22,236 nt of DNA from CG1-02-35-72 sp045046885. Lineage in GTDB: Bacteria > Bacteroidota > Bacteroidia > Flavobacteriales > Flavobacteriaceae. The notes under the pieces are model-generated. The model was given only the letters and a program-made list of their open reading frames with translations, was not told the DNA's origin and searched no databases. Positions 1-7,805 of this stretch are shown here, in pieces. The position numbers and the translations under genes are program-made. How positions within the stretch are numbered: the first letter of the stretch is position 1; each line of letters starts with the position of its first letter. The stretch covers positions 1-22,236 of the forward strand of contig JASFYX010000057.1 of the NCBI GenBank assembly GCA_045046885.1. The letters are read 5' to 3'.

Positions 1-627
1 GTTTTGGTTGGTGCTTTTATGTTTCTTAAACGTGATACTTACTTGTTTGTTAAAGGTTTTGATACCGACTATTTTATGTATGGTGAAGATATTGATTTGA
101 GTTATAAACTTAGCAAAAAAGGCTTTCAAAATTATTACTTAGGCTCAGAATCAGTTATCCATTTTAAAGGTGAAAGCACAAAAAAAGATGTTAAATACCT
201 AAAGTATTTTTATAAAGCGATGTTTATTTTTTACAAAAAACACCTCGACAATAATTTTGTATTTGAATTGTTTTTAGAAATGGGTATGACGCTGTGGTTT
301 GTCATAAAATATGTTCAAATTAAATTTAGTTTTTCTAAGAAGATAAAAATATTTCAAGGTGTTTATTTAGGAACAAATACAGCAGCTTTAATGGCGCTTA
401 AAAAGCATTATTCTGATTTTAATTTTGAAAGTCGGAATGAGTTAAACGAAAACTTTAAGGGTTTAGTTGTGTTCGATTTGTCAAGCACTTCGTTTAAAAA
501 ACTCATTCAATTTTTAGAAAAGTTTAAACATCCGCAAAGACGGTTTAGGATTTTATTACCAAAATCTAAACTTATAATAGGCAGCGATACTGCAAATGAC
601 AGGGGAGAAGTTATCACTCTAAACTAA
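1..627 (+). CDS. Glycosyltransferase family 2, C-terminal part (5' end outside window)
   Basis: The frame is already open at base 1, so the gene starts upstream; about 208 residues are visible. Seen: a GAFMF...KGFDTDYFMYGEDIDL block, where the GED(I)D acidic motif is the usual acceptor/catalytic-base region of GT-A rhamnosyltransferase-like enzymes. An IHFKGEST block follows, then a hydrophobic stretch (around MGMTLWFVIKYVQIKF) that may be a membrane-associated helix. The tail ends with IIGSDTANDRGEVI. Family knowledge: such enzymes transfer a sugar from a nucleotide-activated donor during cell-surface polysaccharide or lipopolysaccharide assembly at the inner face of the cytoplasmic membrane. 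The nucleotide-binding half is missing, so donor and acceptor cannot be named. The next gene is 189 bases away and unrelated in function, so this is probably the last gene of a surface-polysaccharide block lying to the left. Confidence 0.85.
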   Translation, partial: VLVGAFMFLKRDTYLFVKGFDTDYFMYGEDIDLSYKLSKKGFQNYYLGSESVIHFKGESTKKDVKYLKYFYKAMFIFYKKHLDNNFVFELFLEMGMTLWFVIKYVQIKFSFSKKIKIFQGVYLGTNTAALMALKKHYSDFNFESRNELNENFKGLVVFDLSSTSFKKLIQFLEKFKHPQRRFRILLPKSKLIIGSDTANDRGEVITLN

Positions 628-816
628 CGCTGACTTTTTATTTTTAAAACGACATAAATAAAAGTAAGCTACATAGGTTATGATGACTACCTATTCTTCA
701 ATGATTTATATAATTGGTTCTTGTTTTTATGATATTTATCAGCTTTTTATTTGAAGGTTAATTATAATTTTATTTTTTTAATTGGTTTATTATCAATATT
801 AAACATAAATATTTTT

Positions 817-2265
817 ATGAAAAAATTATTATTTTCCTTAATGGTAGTCTCACTTTTATTACCGGCGAGCACTAGGGCAACGAATACGGTAACAGTATTA
901 AAATTACCCAAAAATGTTACAACTGACTCCAATGCATTTATCACAACATGGGAAACAACAACAAATAACGAAGACATCACAATACCCACTACAGGTACAG
1001 GTTATAACTATAATGTAGATTGGGGAGATGGCACTATTTCAACGGCACAAACAGGTGATGCTTCTCACACATATAATGCCATGGGGACTTATATTGTAGG
1101 TATAACAGGAGATTTTCCTCGCATAGATTTCTCTAATACAGATGCAGATAACAGAACTAAAATTAAATCCATTGAGCAATGGGGTGATATCGCTTGGACT
1201 TCAATGAGTGCTGCATTTTATGGTTGTGAAAATTTAACAATCAATGCTGCCGATGCGCCTAACCTAAGCAATGTGATTGATATGAGTTATATGTTTTTTC
1301 GAGCTACAGGTTTAGATGGAGATTTAAGTACTTGGAATACAGCTAATGTAACAAATATGAAAAGTATGTTTAATGGAGCTACTTCTTTTAATGGGAATGT
1401 AAGTACTTGGAATGTCAGCAATGTAACAAATATGTGGAGTATGTTTTTTGATGCGACTTCTTTTAATCAAGACTTAAGTACTTGGAATGTTGGTAAGGTA
1501 ACAAGAATGAGAGTTATGTTTAATGGAGCCACTTCTTTTAATGGGGATGTAAGTACTTGGAATGTTAGCAATGTAACCGATGTGGGGGCTATGTTTGAAG
1601 GGGCTACTTCTTTTAATCAAGATTTAGGGGCTTGGGATGTAAGTAGTGTCACAAATATGAGTCGTATGTTTAAAGAGACCACTTCTTTTAATGGGGATGT
1701 AAGCACTTGGAATGTCAGTAACGTAACAAATATGCAGGCTACATTTGAAGGGGCTACTTCCTTTAACCAAGATTTAGGGGCTTGGGATATAAGTTATGTA
1801 ACAGAGATGAGTAGAATGTTTACCGATGTTACTTTATCTATATCTAATTATGACAACACGCTAATAGGCTGGAGTACTTTAAGTACAGGAGAAACAGCAA
1901 TACCAACAGGTATTACTTTAGATGCTTCCAATTGCAAGTATAGTCAAGAAGCTGCAAGAAATACCCTTATAAATTCATATAGTTGGACTATTAATGATGC
2001 GGGCTTAGATACTTCTTTAGGTGTTGACGATTATCAATTGTCAGGTTTAACAATATATCCCAACCCTTCGGTAAATACAATATACCTCAGGGGTGCTATT
2101 GATAAATTACAACAGATAACTATTTATTCAATATTAGGTCAATCAGAACTAATCCTAAATAAAAACTTTAAAGAAATAAATATTAACTCATTAAAAGAGG
2201 GTATTCACTTTATAAATCTTATTTCAAAAGAAGGTAAAAAGACTGTAAAATTTATTAAGGAATAA
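817..2265 (+). CDS. Secreted BspA/DUF285-repeat surface protein with T9SS sorting domain
   Basis: The ATG at 817 is chosen over an in-frame TTG at 751 because it begins a clean signal peptide (MKKLLFSLMVVSLLLPAS). The protein is 482 residues. Domains in order: signal peptide; a PKD-like segment with NVDWGDGT and SHTYNAMGTY; seven 25-residue repeats of the form TSFNxDxSTWNVSNVTNMxxMF (BspA-like, DUF285 type); a spacer; and a C-terminal Por secretion (type A T9SS) domain starting near LTIYPNPS and ending KKTVKFIKE. Known for the families: T9SS domains direct export across the outer membrane and often surface attachment; BspA-type repeats occur in adhesins. Inferred role: exported adhesion or binding protein; the ligand is unknown. 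It appears to be transcribed alone, with a strong candidate terminator 52 bases after the stop. Confidence 0.85.
   Translation: MKKLLFSLMVVSLLLPASTRATNTVTVLKLPKNVTTDSNAFITTWETTTNNEDITIPTTGTGYNYNVDWGDGTISTAQTGDASHTYNAMGTYIVGITGDFPRIDFSNTDADNRTKIKSIEQWGDIAWTSMSAAFYGCENLTINAADAPNLSNVIDMSYMFFRATGLDGDLSTWNTANVTNMKSMFNGATSFNGNVSTWNVSNVTNMWSMFFDATSFNQDLSTWNVGKVTRMRVMFNGATSFNGDVSTWNVSNVTDVGAMFEGATSFNQDLGAWDVSSVTNMSRMFKETTSFNGDVSTWNVSNVTNMQATFEGATSFNQDLGAWDISYVTEMSRMFTDVTLSISNYDNTLIGWSTLSTGETAIPTGITLDASNCKYSQEAARNTLINSYSWTINDAGLDTSLGVDDYQLSGLTIYPNPSVNTIYLRGAIDKLQQITIYSILGQSELILNKNFKEININSLKEGIHFINLISKEGKKTVKFIKE
1306..1830 (+). repeat. Seven 75-bp tandem repeats coding for 25-residue BspA-like units
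   Basis: Seven consecutive units of exactly 75 bases encode TGLDGD..., TSFNGN..., TSFNQD..., TSFNGD..., TSFNQD..., TSFNGD... and TSFNQD.... The last four form two 150-bp super-units (1531-1680 and 1681-1830) that alternate GDVSTWN and QDLGAWD types and are much more alike to each other than to the first units. This suggests a recent 150-bp duplication and possible length variation by recombination. A degenerate eighth unit (SNVIDMSYMFFRA) precedes them. Confidence 0.85.
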
Positions 2266-2301
2266 AGACAATAATAGAGGCACGCTCTTTTAATGAGTGT
2301 G

Positions 2302-2378
2302 TCAATTAAAATAACTTGGGTCAGATTTTTAATTAAAATATGACCCTTTTTATAAATAGTTAAAAAGGGGCTAAGCTA
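2302..2378 (+). repeat. 77-bp direct repeat, copy A (partner at 5555-5631)
   Basis: Ungapped alignment with 5555-5631 shows 71 of 77 identical bases; weaker similarity continues for about 25 bases past the end. The copy starts 37 bases after the stop of the BspA-like gene. Two of the six differences fall at paired positions of the internal hairpin, C2322-G2342 here against T5575-A5595 in copy B, so pairing is kept. This points to selection for the RNA hairpin or to a structured repeat family. Confidence 0.9.
2318..2351 (+). terminator. Candidate rho-independent terminator of the BspA-like gene
   Basis: The stem is GGGTCA (2318-2323) with TGACCC (2341-2346), directly followed by five T (2347-2351). 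A second, mutually exclusive hairpin is possible from CCCTTTTT (2344-2351) with AAAAAGGG downstream (2362-2369). Confidence 0.65.
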
Positions 2379-2466
2379 GTGTACAGTAGCGCTTGGTAAA
2401 ATAATCGTCCTAAATTAATTATTTATACTAAATAATTTATATATTTGTGAAACTCCTCAAAATCAG

Positions 2467-2489
2467 TAATATGATTAAAAATCATATTA
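2467..2489. repeat. Perfect 10-bp inverted repeat with 3-base loop
   Basis: TAATATGATT (2467-2476) and AATCATATTA (2480-2489) are separated by AAA. CAGTA (2464-2468) and TACTG (2493-2497) could extend the stem across an internal loop. It lies about 190 bases before the next gene. It is AT-only apart from one G-C pair and lacks a T run, so a terminator role is weak; an operator or RNA-stability role is possible. Confidence 0.5.
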
Positions 2490-2496
2490 TAATACT

Positions 2497-2628
2497 GTGA
2501 CAAGTGCATCTATAAAGTTTGCTTCTTGTAACTCTTTTTATGGTGTATTTTTAAGTTTAGAAAAAAATTTGACTTTTCCAATTTTGGAAAATATAAATAA
2601 TTCAACAGACTTTTATTGGGAACAATAA
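2497..2628 (+). pseudogene. Short open frame, possible gene remnant
   Basis: From a GTG at 2497 the frame reads 43 residues to TAA at 2626-2628 (includes IKFASCNSFYGVF and FPILENINNSTDFYWEQ). The mix of residues looks protein-like rather than translated AT-rich spacer, yet there is no ATG and no family I recognise. It may be the 3' remnant of a gene lost when the flanking 77-bp repeats were established, or simply a chance open frame. Confidence 0.2.
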
Positions 2629-2674
2629 ACTGTTTGTAGTGTTTATTATTTTGATAAAACTTTAAATTAAACTT

Positions 2675-3202
2675 ATGAAAAAATTATTAAAAATTCTAAT
2701 ACCTATTTTCATAATTAGTTTTCTTATTTATTATTATTATCAAAGAAATTCAAAAATAAATGAAAACAAAAAAAAAATAGATAAAACAGATTTAGTTGAA
2801 AAAAAGACAACCAAAGAACAAAAAAATGATAGTTATGACAGTATTAAACCAAAAGAAACTATTGTACTGAAAGAGGATTACATTTTGATTGAACAGGAAT
2901 TTAAAGGTAATGAAAAAGAAATCACTAGTGAAATATTTGACGTTAACCTCAATAATAGATCTTTTTTCTCATTATCTGCATATACAACTATCAAAAAAAG
3001 CACTATTACTTTATATTTTAGGTATTATCATAATAATAATTGGACCGAATGGAAAATTTTGCCAATAGATAAAGAAATTAATAACCCCAAAAGATTAGTA
3101 TTTGGGCTAATAAACATTTTTGACGATATCGAAAAAATTCAATTTAAGTCAAATCAACCAATCGAACAAGTAGTTTTTAATATATTCATACCTAAAAATT
3201 AA
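2675..3202 (+). CDS. Small membrane-anchored protein with a WTEW beta-type domain
   Basis: 175 residues. Residues 1-22 (MKKLLKILIPIFIISFLIYYYY) are a basic N-terminus plus one hydrophobic segment, with no clear cleavage site, so probably an uncleaved anchor with the rest in the periplasm. Residues 23-65 are a Lys/Glu-rich linker. Residues 66-175 look like a beta-rich domain with FSLSAYTT, a WTEW motif (123-126) and a terminal VVFNIFIP strand. Similar strands with a W-x-x-W motif are often found just N-terminal to the PGRP domain in single-chain secreted amidases; this is from memory and not checked by alignment. The gene ends four bases before the amidase start, so the two are almost certainly co-transcribed. 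Inference: partner or accessory domain of the amidase, here on a separate chain. No catalytic residues are evident. Confidence 0.6.
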   Translation: MKKLLKILIPIFIISFLIYYYYQRNSKINENKKKIDKTDLVEKKTTKEQKNDSYDSIKPKETIVLKEDYILIEQEFKGNEKEITSEIFDVNLNNRSFFSLSAYTTIKKSTITLYFRYYHNNNWTEWKILPIDKEINNPKRLVFGLINIFDDIEKIQFKSNQPIEQVVFNIFIPKN

Positions 3203-3206
3203 AATT

Positions 3207-5534
3207 ATGAATAAAGTTTATTCGTTTTTCTTCGTTTTTCTTGCATTTTCCTCATATTCACAACAAGGAAATTGCCCACAACCAAGTTATTGTGATAGAT
3301 ATTGTTGGGATTCTTCTGGTACTCACCCTGCTGATTCGACACCAACATATACGGATCCAACTCATATTATCGTTCACCATTCAGAAACAAATTATCCGTC
3401 TAATCAAGATTATTCAGATGTAATAAGAAGTATTTGGAATTATCATAAAATCACTAACGGATGGGATGATATTGGGTATAATTGGTTAATAGATCCCAAT
3501 GGAGTTTTATATGAGGGTAGAGGCGATGGAGTTAAAGGTGCTCATTTTAGTGGAATGAATAGTAACACTATGGGAGTTTGTCTTATTGGTAATTTTCAAA
3601 CAGCTACTCCTACGAATAATGCAATAAATAAACTCCAAGATTTAATAGCTTGGGAAGCAACTGATAAAAATATTAATGTTTTAACTAGTAGCTACCTTAG
3701 TAATACGGGGCTTTATCTTCATCATATAGCTGGGCATCGTGATGGAGGTACAGGTACAGTATGTCCTGGCAATAATTTATACAATTTGCTCCCCTCAATA
3801 AGAACAAATGTTTCAAACTACCCTTGTTATGATGGCTCTTCTTCTCTATCAAATGATGAATGTAATAATGCTATTGTTTTGCAAAGTTATCAGGATTGTA
3901 ACTCGACTAATGGAACAGTTGATGGAGCAACATCTGATAGTAGTTGGAATGATGCTACTTGTGACGATTATTCAGGAAATTCATTAGCAGCAGATGTCTT
4001 TTATAAATTTACTGCAACAAACAGTTCACATACTATTACGGTTCACCCAACAGGAAATTTAGATCCAGTTCTTTCTCTATATCAAGGTAGTAATTGTTAC
4101 AATCTAAATGAGATTGGGGGGGGGTGTGTTGATAGTGGAGGTGGTTATGGTTATGATGAGATATTAAACGCAACAAATCTCAATATTGGTCAAACTTATT
4201 GGATTAGAATTTATGACTATGGTAGTCAACCACCTTCAAATGGTAGTTTTGAAATTTGTATTACACATTCAACTTCATCTGGCTTACCAGATATAATTGT
4301 AGAAAATGAAAGCATTAATCCTACCTCAATTCAAGCAGGAAATACTATATCTGTTTCTTGCCGAATTAGAAATAATAGTTCTTATGATGCAACAAATTCA
4401 GGTCGTGTAGGTTATTATTTATCATCAGATGCTACATATGATGCTAATGATATATTATTAGGTTCTTCATTTTTTGGCACTTTAAATGCAAATCAATATA
4501 GTGATGAAAGTGATAGTTTTACAATTCCAACTGGCACCTCTTCTGGAAATTATTACATATTATTTTACTCTGATTATCAAGAATATATTGATGAAAATAT
4601 AGAATATAACAATATTGAACCTGTCACTTTTATTATTACAAATACAGTAAATTTAACATATGTCCCCGACAATAATTTTGAACAAGCTTTAATTGATTTA
4701 GGATATGATGATGTGTTAGACGGTTATGTGTTGACAAGTAATATAAGTTCTTTAACTTATCTCGACGTGTCTAATAAAAATATTACTGATTTAACAGGTA
4801 TAAAAGATTTTACATCTTTAACCACATTATGGTGCGTAAACAATCAGCTTATAAGCCTAAATATAAGCCTAAACACTACTCTAACTTATTTATATTGTTA
4901 TCTTAATCAACTAACAAGTTTAGATGTAAGTCAAAATACTATTTTAATTAATTTATTTTGTGCTGTTAATAGACTAACAAATTTAGAAGTGAGTCAGAAT
5001 GCAAGATTAAGCAATCTATCGTGTTATAGCAATCAATTAACAAGTTTAGATGTGAGCCAAAATACTTCTTTAACTTTTTTACAATGTAATAACAATCAAC
5101 TAACAAGTTTAAATTTAAAAAATGGCAACAATACTCTAATTACCACTTTTGATGCTTTTAATAATCCGGATTTATCTTGTATTGATGTAGATAACCCAAC
5201 AGATGCAGATACAGGTCTTGGTAATTATGCAAATTGGAATAAGGATGTAACAGCAAGCTATTCTGCAGATTGTCAGAGTAGTTTAATTGTGAACGATGAA
5301 TTATTAGATAAATCTGTTAGAATTTATCCAAATCCGATGACAGATATATTATCAATAAAATCAAATTATGTACCCATTAAAAAAGTTGAAATCTATTCAG
5401 TTTTAGGTAAAAAGTTAAAAGAAATAAATACAGATTTTAGCAAAATAAACATCAGTAATTTATCAGTTGGTATATATGTAGTTAAAATATATTCTGAAAA
5501 AGGCATTACGTCAAGAAAATTAATTAAAAATTGA
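3207..5534 (+). CDS. Secreted multidomain N-acetylmuramoyl-L-alanine amidase (PGRP type) with LRR and T9SS domain
   Basis: 775 residues. Signal peptide 1-18. PGRP/amidase_2 domain roughly 45-205: IIVHHSE with H57 as probable zinc ligand, IGYNWLI with Y91, AGHRD with H177 and TVCPGNNLY with C186, the His-His-Cys set of zinc amidases. Residues about 218-355 are a PPC-like beta domain; about 364-475 a CARDB-like domain (PDIIVENESINPTSIQAGN); about 485-670 leucine-rich repeats of the LTSLDVSQNTxLTxLxCxxNQ type; about 700-775 a T9SS sorting domain (VRIYPNPMTD ... SRKLIKN). Family knowledge: the enzyme cuts the lactyl-amide bond between MurNAc and L-Ala in peptidoglycan. With export through T9SS the target is more likely foreign cell walls than its own, although this is inference. 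It follows the small membrane protein by four bases. A nine-G tract inside the PPC-like part may make expression of the full protein variable. Confidence 0.88.
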   Translation: MNKVYSFFFVFLAFSSYSQQGNCPQPSYCDRYCWDSSGTHPADSTPTYTDPTHIIVHHSETNYPSNQDYSDVIRSIWNYHKITNGWDDIGYNWLIDPNGVLYEGRGDGVKGAHFSGMNSNTMGVCLIGNFQTATPTNNAINKLQDLIAWEATDKNINVLTSSYLSNTGLYLHHIAGHRDGGTGTVCPGNNLYNLLPSIRTNVSNYPCYDGSSSLSNDECNNAIVLQSYQDCNSTNGTVDGATSDSSWNDATCDDYSGNSLAADVFYKFTATNSSHTITVHPTGNLDPVLSLYQGSNCYNLNEIGGGCVDSGGGYGYDEILNATNLNIGQTYWIRIYDYGSQPPSNGSFEICITHSTSSGLPDIIVENESINPTSIQAGNTISVSCRIRNNSSYDATNSGRVGYYLSSDATYDANDILLGSSFFGTLNANQYSDESDSFTIPTGTSSGNYYILFYSDYQEYIDENIEYNNIEPVTFIITNTVNLTYVPDNNFEQALIDLGYDDVLDGYVLTSNISSLTYLDVSNKNITDLTGIKDFTSLTTLWCVNNQLISLNISLNTTLTYLYCYLNQLTSLDVSQNTILINLFCAVNRLTNLEVSQNARLSNLSCYSNQLTSLDVSQNTSLTFLQCNNNQLTSLNLKNGNNTLITTFDAFNNPDLSCIDVDNPTDADTGLGNYANWNKDVTASYSADCQSSLIVNDELLDKSVRIYPNPMTDILSIKSNYVPIKKVEIYSVLGKKLKEINTDFSKINISNLSVGIYVVKIYSEKGITSRKLIKN
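4116..4124 (+). repeat. Nine-base G homopolymer inside the amidase gene
   Basis: Nine consecutive G encode Gly-Gly-Gly in the PPC-like domain. In such AT-rich DNA this run is unusual. Losing one G brings TAA at 4165-4167 into frame; gaining one brings TGA at 4130-4132 into frame. Either slip leaves the signal peptide and the whole amidase domain but removes CARDB, LRR and T9SS domains. Confidence 0.8.
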
Positions 5535-5554
5535 CACTATCCTAAAAAAGAGCA

Positions 5555-5631
5555 TCAATTAAAATAACTAGGGTTAGATTTTTAATTAAAGTCTAACCCT
5601 TTTTATAAATAGTTAAAAAGGAGCTAAGCTA
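5555..5631 (+). repeat. 77-bp direct repeat, copy B (partner at 2302-2378)
   Basis: Copy B begins 20 bases after the amidase stop, as copy A follows the other T9SS gene. 71 of 77 bases match copy A without gaps. The two copies lie in the same orientation and enclose 3.25 kb carrying the small membrane protein and the amidase. Confidence 0.9.
5570..5604 (+). terminator. Rho-independent terminator of the amidase operon
   Basis: AGGGTTAGA (5570-5578) pairs perfectly with TCTAACCCT (5592-5600) and runs into TTTTT (5600-5604). It lies between convergent genes. On the opposite strand the A-rich sequence (TTTAATTAAAAATCTAACCC...) is less terminator-like, so it mainly serves the + strand. Confidence 0.7.
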
Positions 5632-5663
5632 ACGCACTGTAGCATTTAATAAAATATATAACT

Positions 5664-7727
5664 CTAAACAGTTTTTTCTATTTTAATACGGGCATCAACA
5701 GCCACAATTTTATCGTTATTAGCTATAAGTGGATTGATATCTAACTCTGATATTTCTGGCGCAATGGTTACTAACTGAGATACTTTGCTTACAAAACGTG
5801 CAAAAATTTCTGTATCGACACCTTCTTGTCCTCTATAGCCTTTTAGCAAAGGGTAGGCTTTGAGATTTTGGATCATCCTTAAAGCTTCAGTTTCGTCAAA
5901 AGGCGCTAATGCTGATTGGAAATCTTTTAAAATTTCTACAAAAACACCTCCAAAACCACATAGTATTAAATGCCCAAAATCACCTTCTTTTTTAGCACCT
6001 ATAAATAACTCTACACCTTTAACCATGGGTTGTAATAACACTCCTTCGGCATTTTTAATTTGTATGAGTTTTAAGAAATTATCAAACAAATCGGTCATAG
6101 TTTCTACATTGAGTATAACGCCTTTAACATCTGTTTTATGTACGGGCCCAACTACTTTCATAACAAGTGGAAATTCAATGCGGTTTGTTGCTTTTAAGAG
6201 TTCTAGCTTTGTTAAAACAATTAATTCTCTGTTTGTAGTAATTTCTGAAAGTTCTAAAATTAATTTAACGCTTTTAGAGTCTAAATAACCATTATGAGCA
6301 TTGTCTATTACTTTTCGTATTTCTTTAATCTTGATTTTATTTTTACTAAAATCAGGCGTAACAGGTGTTGGTGTATTGTGAATTTTTGTAAGAGCTTTAC
6401 CAAATAAAACTTCGTCGTTAAAAGCCACATGTCCTTTTTTAATAAAGGTTTTAATTTCATTTTTTACATTTACAACCGAAGGTAAAATAGGGTAGATAGG
6501 TTTTATAGATTTTTTTATATGATTGTTAATTACCTCATAAGCTTCGTAAACATTGCTTAAACCGGGGCTTCCAAAAATGACAGCGACGGCATCTATATTT
6601 TCAAATTGCGTTTCGCAAGCATTTAAAATCTCATCTAATTGTTCTGCCGTACCTGTGGCTAAAAAATCAATAGGATTGCTTACAGAAGAGCCATTGTATA
6701 GTTTTTCTAAAAGTATTTTGGCTTCAGTGCCTTCAATTTTTGGGATGTTTAATCCGTTTTTAGAAAGGACATCTGTCAACATTACCGCAGGCCCACCCGC
6801 ATGCGTTACTACGGCAATATTTTTACCGCTAAGAGCGGGATAAGTTAAAACGCCTGCCACTTGAATCAACTCGTTTCTACCATAACAACGTATAATACCT
6901 GCTTTTTTAAAGAGTGCGTCAACAGCCATATCAGAATTTGCCATAGCGCCAGTATGCGATGTAGCAGCCCTACTGCCAGCATCTGTACTGCCTGCCTTTA
7001 TAGCGGCAATTTTACAGCCTTTTTTTATAAGTGATTTAGCGTGTTTTAAAAGTTTTTTAGGGGTTTTAATATTCTCAATATAGAGCAGTTTAATTTTAGA
7101 ATCTATTGCGGCATCATAGGTTTCATCCATGTGTTTTAGGACGTCTTCTACACCTATTTGAGCAGAATTACCAACCGTGTAAATACTAGAAAAGGGTAAG
7201 CCTATTTGCATAGCAGCTTCAATAATAAAAACTGCTGTAGCCCCAGAACCCGATATAAAATCGACACCCTTTTTGTCTAATTTTGGAATGGGTTTTGTAA
7301 AAACACCTGCATAATTATTATTTATGAGGCCAATATTATTGGGGCCTAAAAGTGTGCCGCCCACAGCGTTTATGACTTTTACAATTTCTGATTCAATTTT
7401 AGCACCTTCTGCATCTTTTTCTGAAAAACCAGCCGAAAAAATTATAAAAGCTTTGGTGTTTTTAGTGTTGGCTAAAATTTTTACAGTTTCTAAAGTATAT
7501 TTTGCTGCAATGGCAATTATAGCCAAACCTACGTTTGGTAATTCTGTAACATTATTTACACAACTAAGACCTTGAATAGATTTATTCTTAGGGTTGACAA
7601 CAAAAATATCGCCAATAAACTTATGTGTTAAAAGGTTGTTTAAAACACTACCACCGGGACTTTCAAGATTGTCTGAGCCTCCTATAACGGCTATACTTTT
7701 AGGATTTATTAAACTTTGGTGTAACAT
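5664..7727 (-). CDS. ADP-forming acetyl/aryl-acetyl-CoA synthetase, alpha-beta fusion
   Basis: 687 residues from the ATG at 7727; a TTG-initiated extension to 7754 adds MIGIFNCNF, which looks unnatural, and the family normally begins near the LINPKSIAVIGGS strand. Domains: CoA-binding Rossmann domain (about 1-130), succinyl-CoA-ligase-like domains (about 150-440) with the phospho-His loop TSHTGAMA (H258), and a C-terminal ATP-grasp domain (about 470-687) with EFPLVMKVVGP, KTDVKGV, CGFGGVFVEILKD and ELDINPLIA. Reaction: acyl-CoA + ADP + phosphate to acid + CoA + ATP. It follows iorB by 78 bases on the same strand; in archaea this enzyme pairs with 2-oxo acid ferredoxin oxidoreductases to conserve energy from aryl-acetyl-CoA. 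Which acyl group is used here cannot be read from the sequence. All key motifs are present. Confidence 0.88.
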   Translation of the reverse strand: MLHQSLINPKSIAVIGGSDNLESPGGSVLNNLLTHKFIGDIFVVNPKNKSIQGLSCVNNVTELPNVGLAIIAIAAKYTLETVKILANTKNTKAFIIFSAGFSEKDAEGAKIESEIVKVINAVGGTLLGPNNIGLINNNYAGVFTKPIPKLDKKGVDFISGSGATAVFIIEAAMQIGLPFSSIYTVGNSAQIGVEDVLKHMDETYDAAIDSKIKLLYIENIKTPKKLLKHAKSLIKKGCKIAAIKAGSTDAGSRAATSHTGAMANSDMAVDALFKKAGIIRCYGRNELIQVAGVLTYPALSGKNIAVVTHAGGPAVMLTDVLSKNGLNIPKIEGTEAKILLEKLYNGSSVSNPIDFLATGTAEQLDEILNACETQFENIDAVAVIFGSPGLSNVYEAYEVINNHIKKSIKPIYPILPSVVNVKNEIKTFIKKGHVAFNDEVLFGKALTKIHNTPTPVTPDFSKNKIKIKEIRKVIDNAHNGYLDSKSVKLILELSEITTNRELIVLTKLELLKATNRIEFPLVMKVVGPVHKTDVKGVILNVETMTDLFDNFLKLIQIKNAEGVLLQPMVKGVELFIGAKKEGDFGHLILCGFGGVFVEILKDFQSALAPFDETEALRMIQNLKAYPLLKGYRGQEGVDTEIFARFVSKVSQLVTIAPEISELDINPLIANNDKIVAVDARIKIEKTV

Positions 7728-7792
7728 AAAATTACAATTAAATATACCTATCAAAGTAAAGAAAATAGCAACTTACTAAGTATGATATATGT

Positions 7793-7800
7793 CAAATTTA
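7793..7800 (-). promoter_or_regulatory. Candidate -7 box for the acyl-CoA synthetase gene
   Basis: On the - strand 7800-7793 reads TAAATTTG, a perfect fit to TAnnTTTG of the Bacteroidota housekeeping sigma factor, 65 bases before the ATG at 7727. No TTTG or TTG is seen at the -33 distance, so it may be weak or chance; the gene could also be read through from iorB. Confidence 0.3.
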
Positions 7801-7805
7801 CTTTT

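Larger units (their letters stand above)
2266..2674. other. 409-base gene-poor spacer between the BspA-like gene and the small membrane protein
   Basis: The stretch holds, in order: copy A of a 77-bp repeat with a terminator-like hairpin (2302-2378); an isolated TATATTTG at 2440-2447 that fits the Bacteroidota -7 box but has no clear -33 partner; a 10-bp perfect inverted repeat with a three-base loop (2467-2489); and a short open frame (2497-2628) that reads like protein but has no recognisable family. The promoter of the following gene pair should lie here. Confidence 0.6.

Noticed and set aside
751..816. TTG start and N-terminal extension of the BspA-like protein
   Set aside because: The ATG at 817 starts a proper signal peptide; the extension adds a second hydrophobic stretch made of AT-rich spacer.
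1306..1830. Regular 75-bp repeats considered as a CRISPR array
   Set aside because: They lie in an open frame, encode 25-residue BspA-like units, and have no unique spacers between identical repeats.
2302..2403. 77-bp repeat considered as an integron attC site
   Set aside because: There is a hairpin and a GTTAAAA, but no convincing paired core sites, no integrase, and the flanked genes are not typical single-gene cassettes.
7728..7754. TTG start of the acyl-CoA synthetase
   Set aside because: The family begins near LINPKSIAVIGGS, and ATG at 7727 gives the usual length.
5860..7779. Several + strand open frames opposite the acyl-CoA synthetase
   Set aside because: They are shadows of a gene with clear motifs in the other strand.
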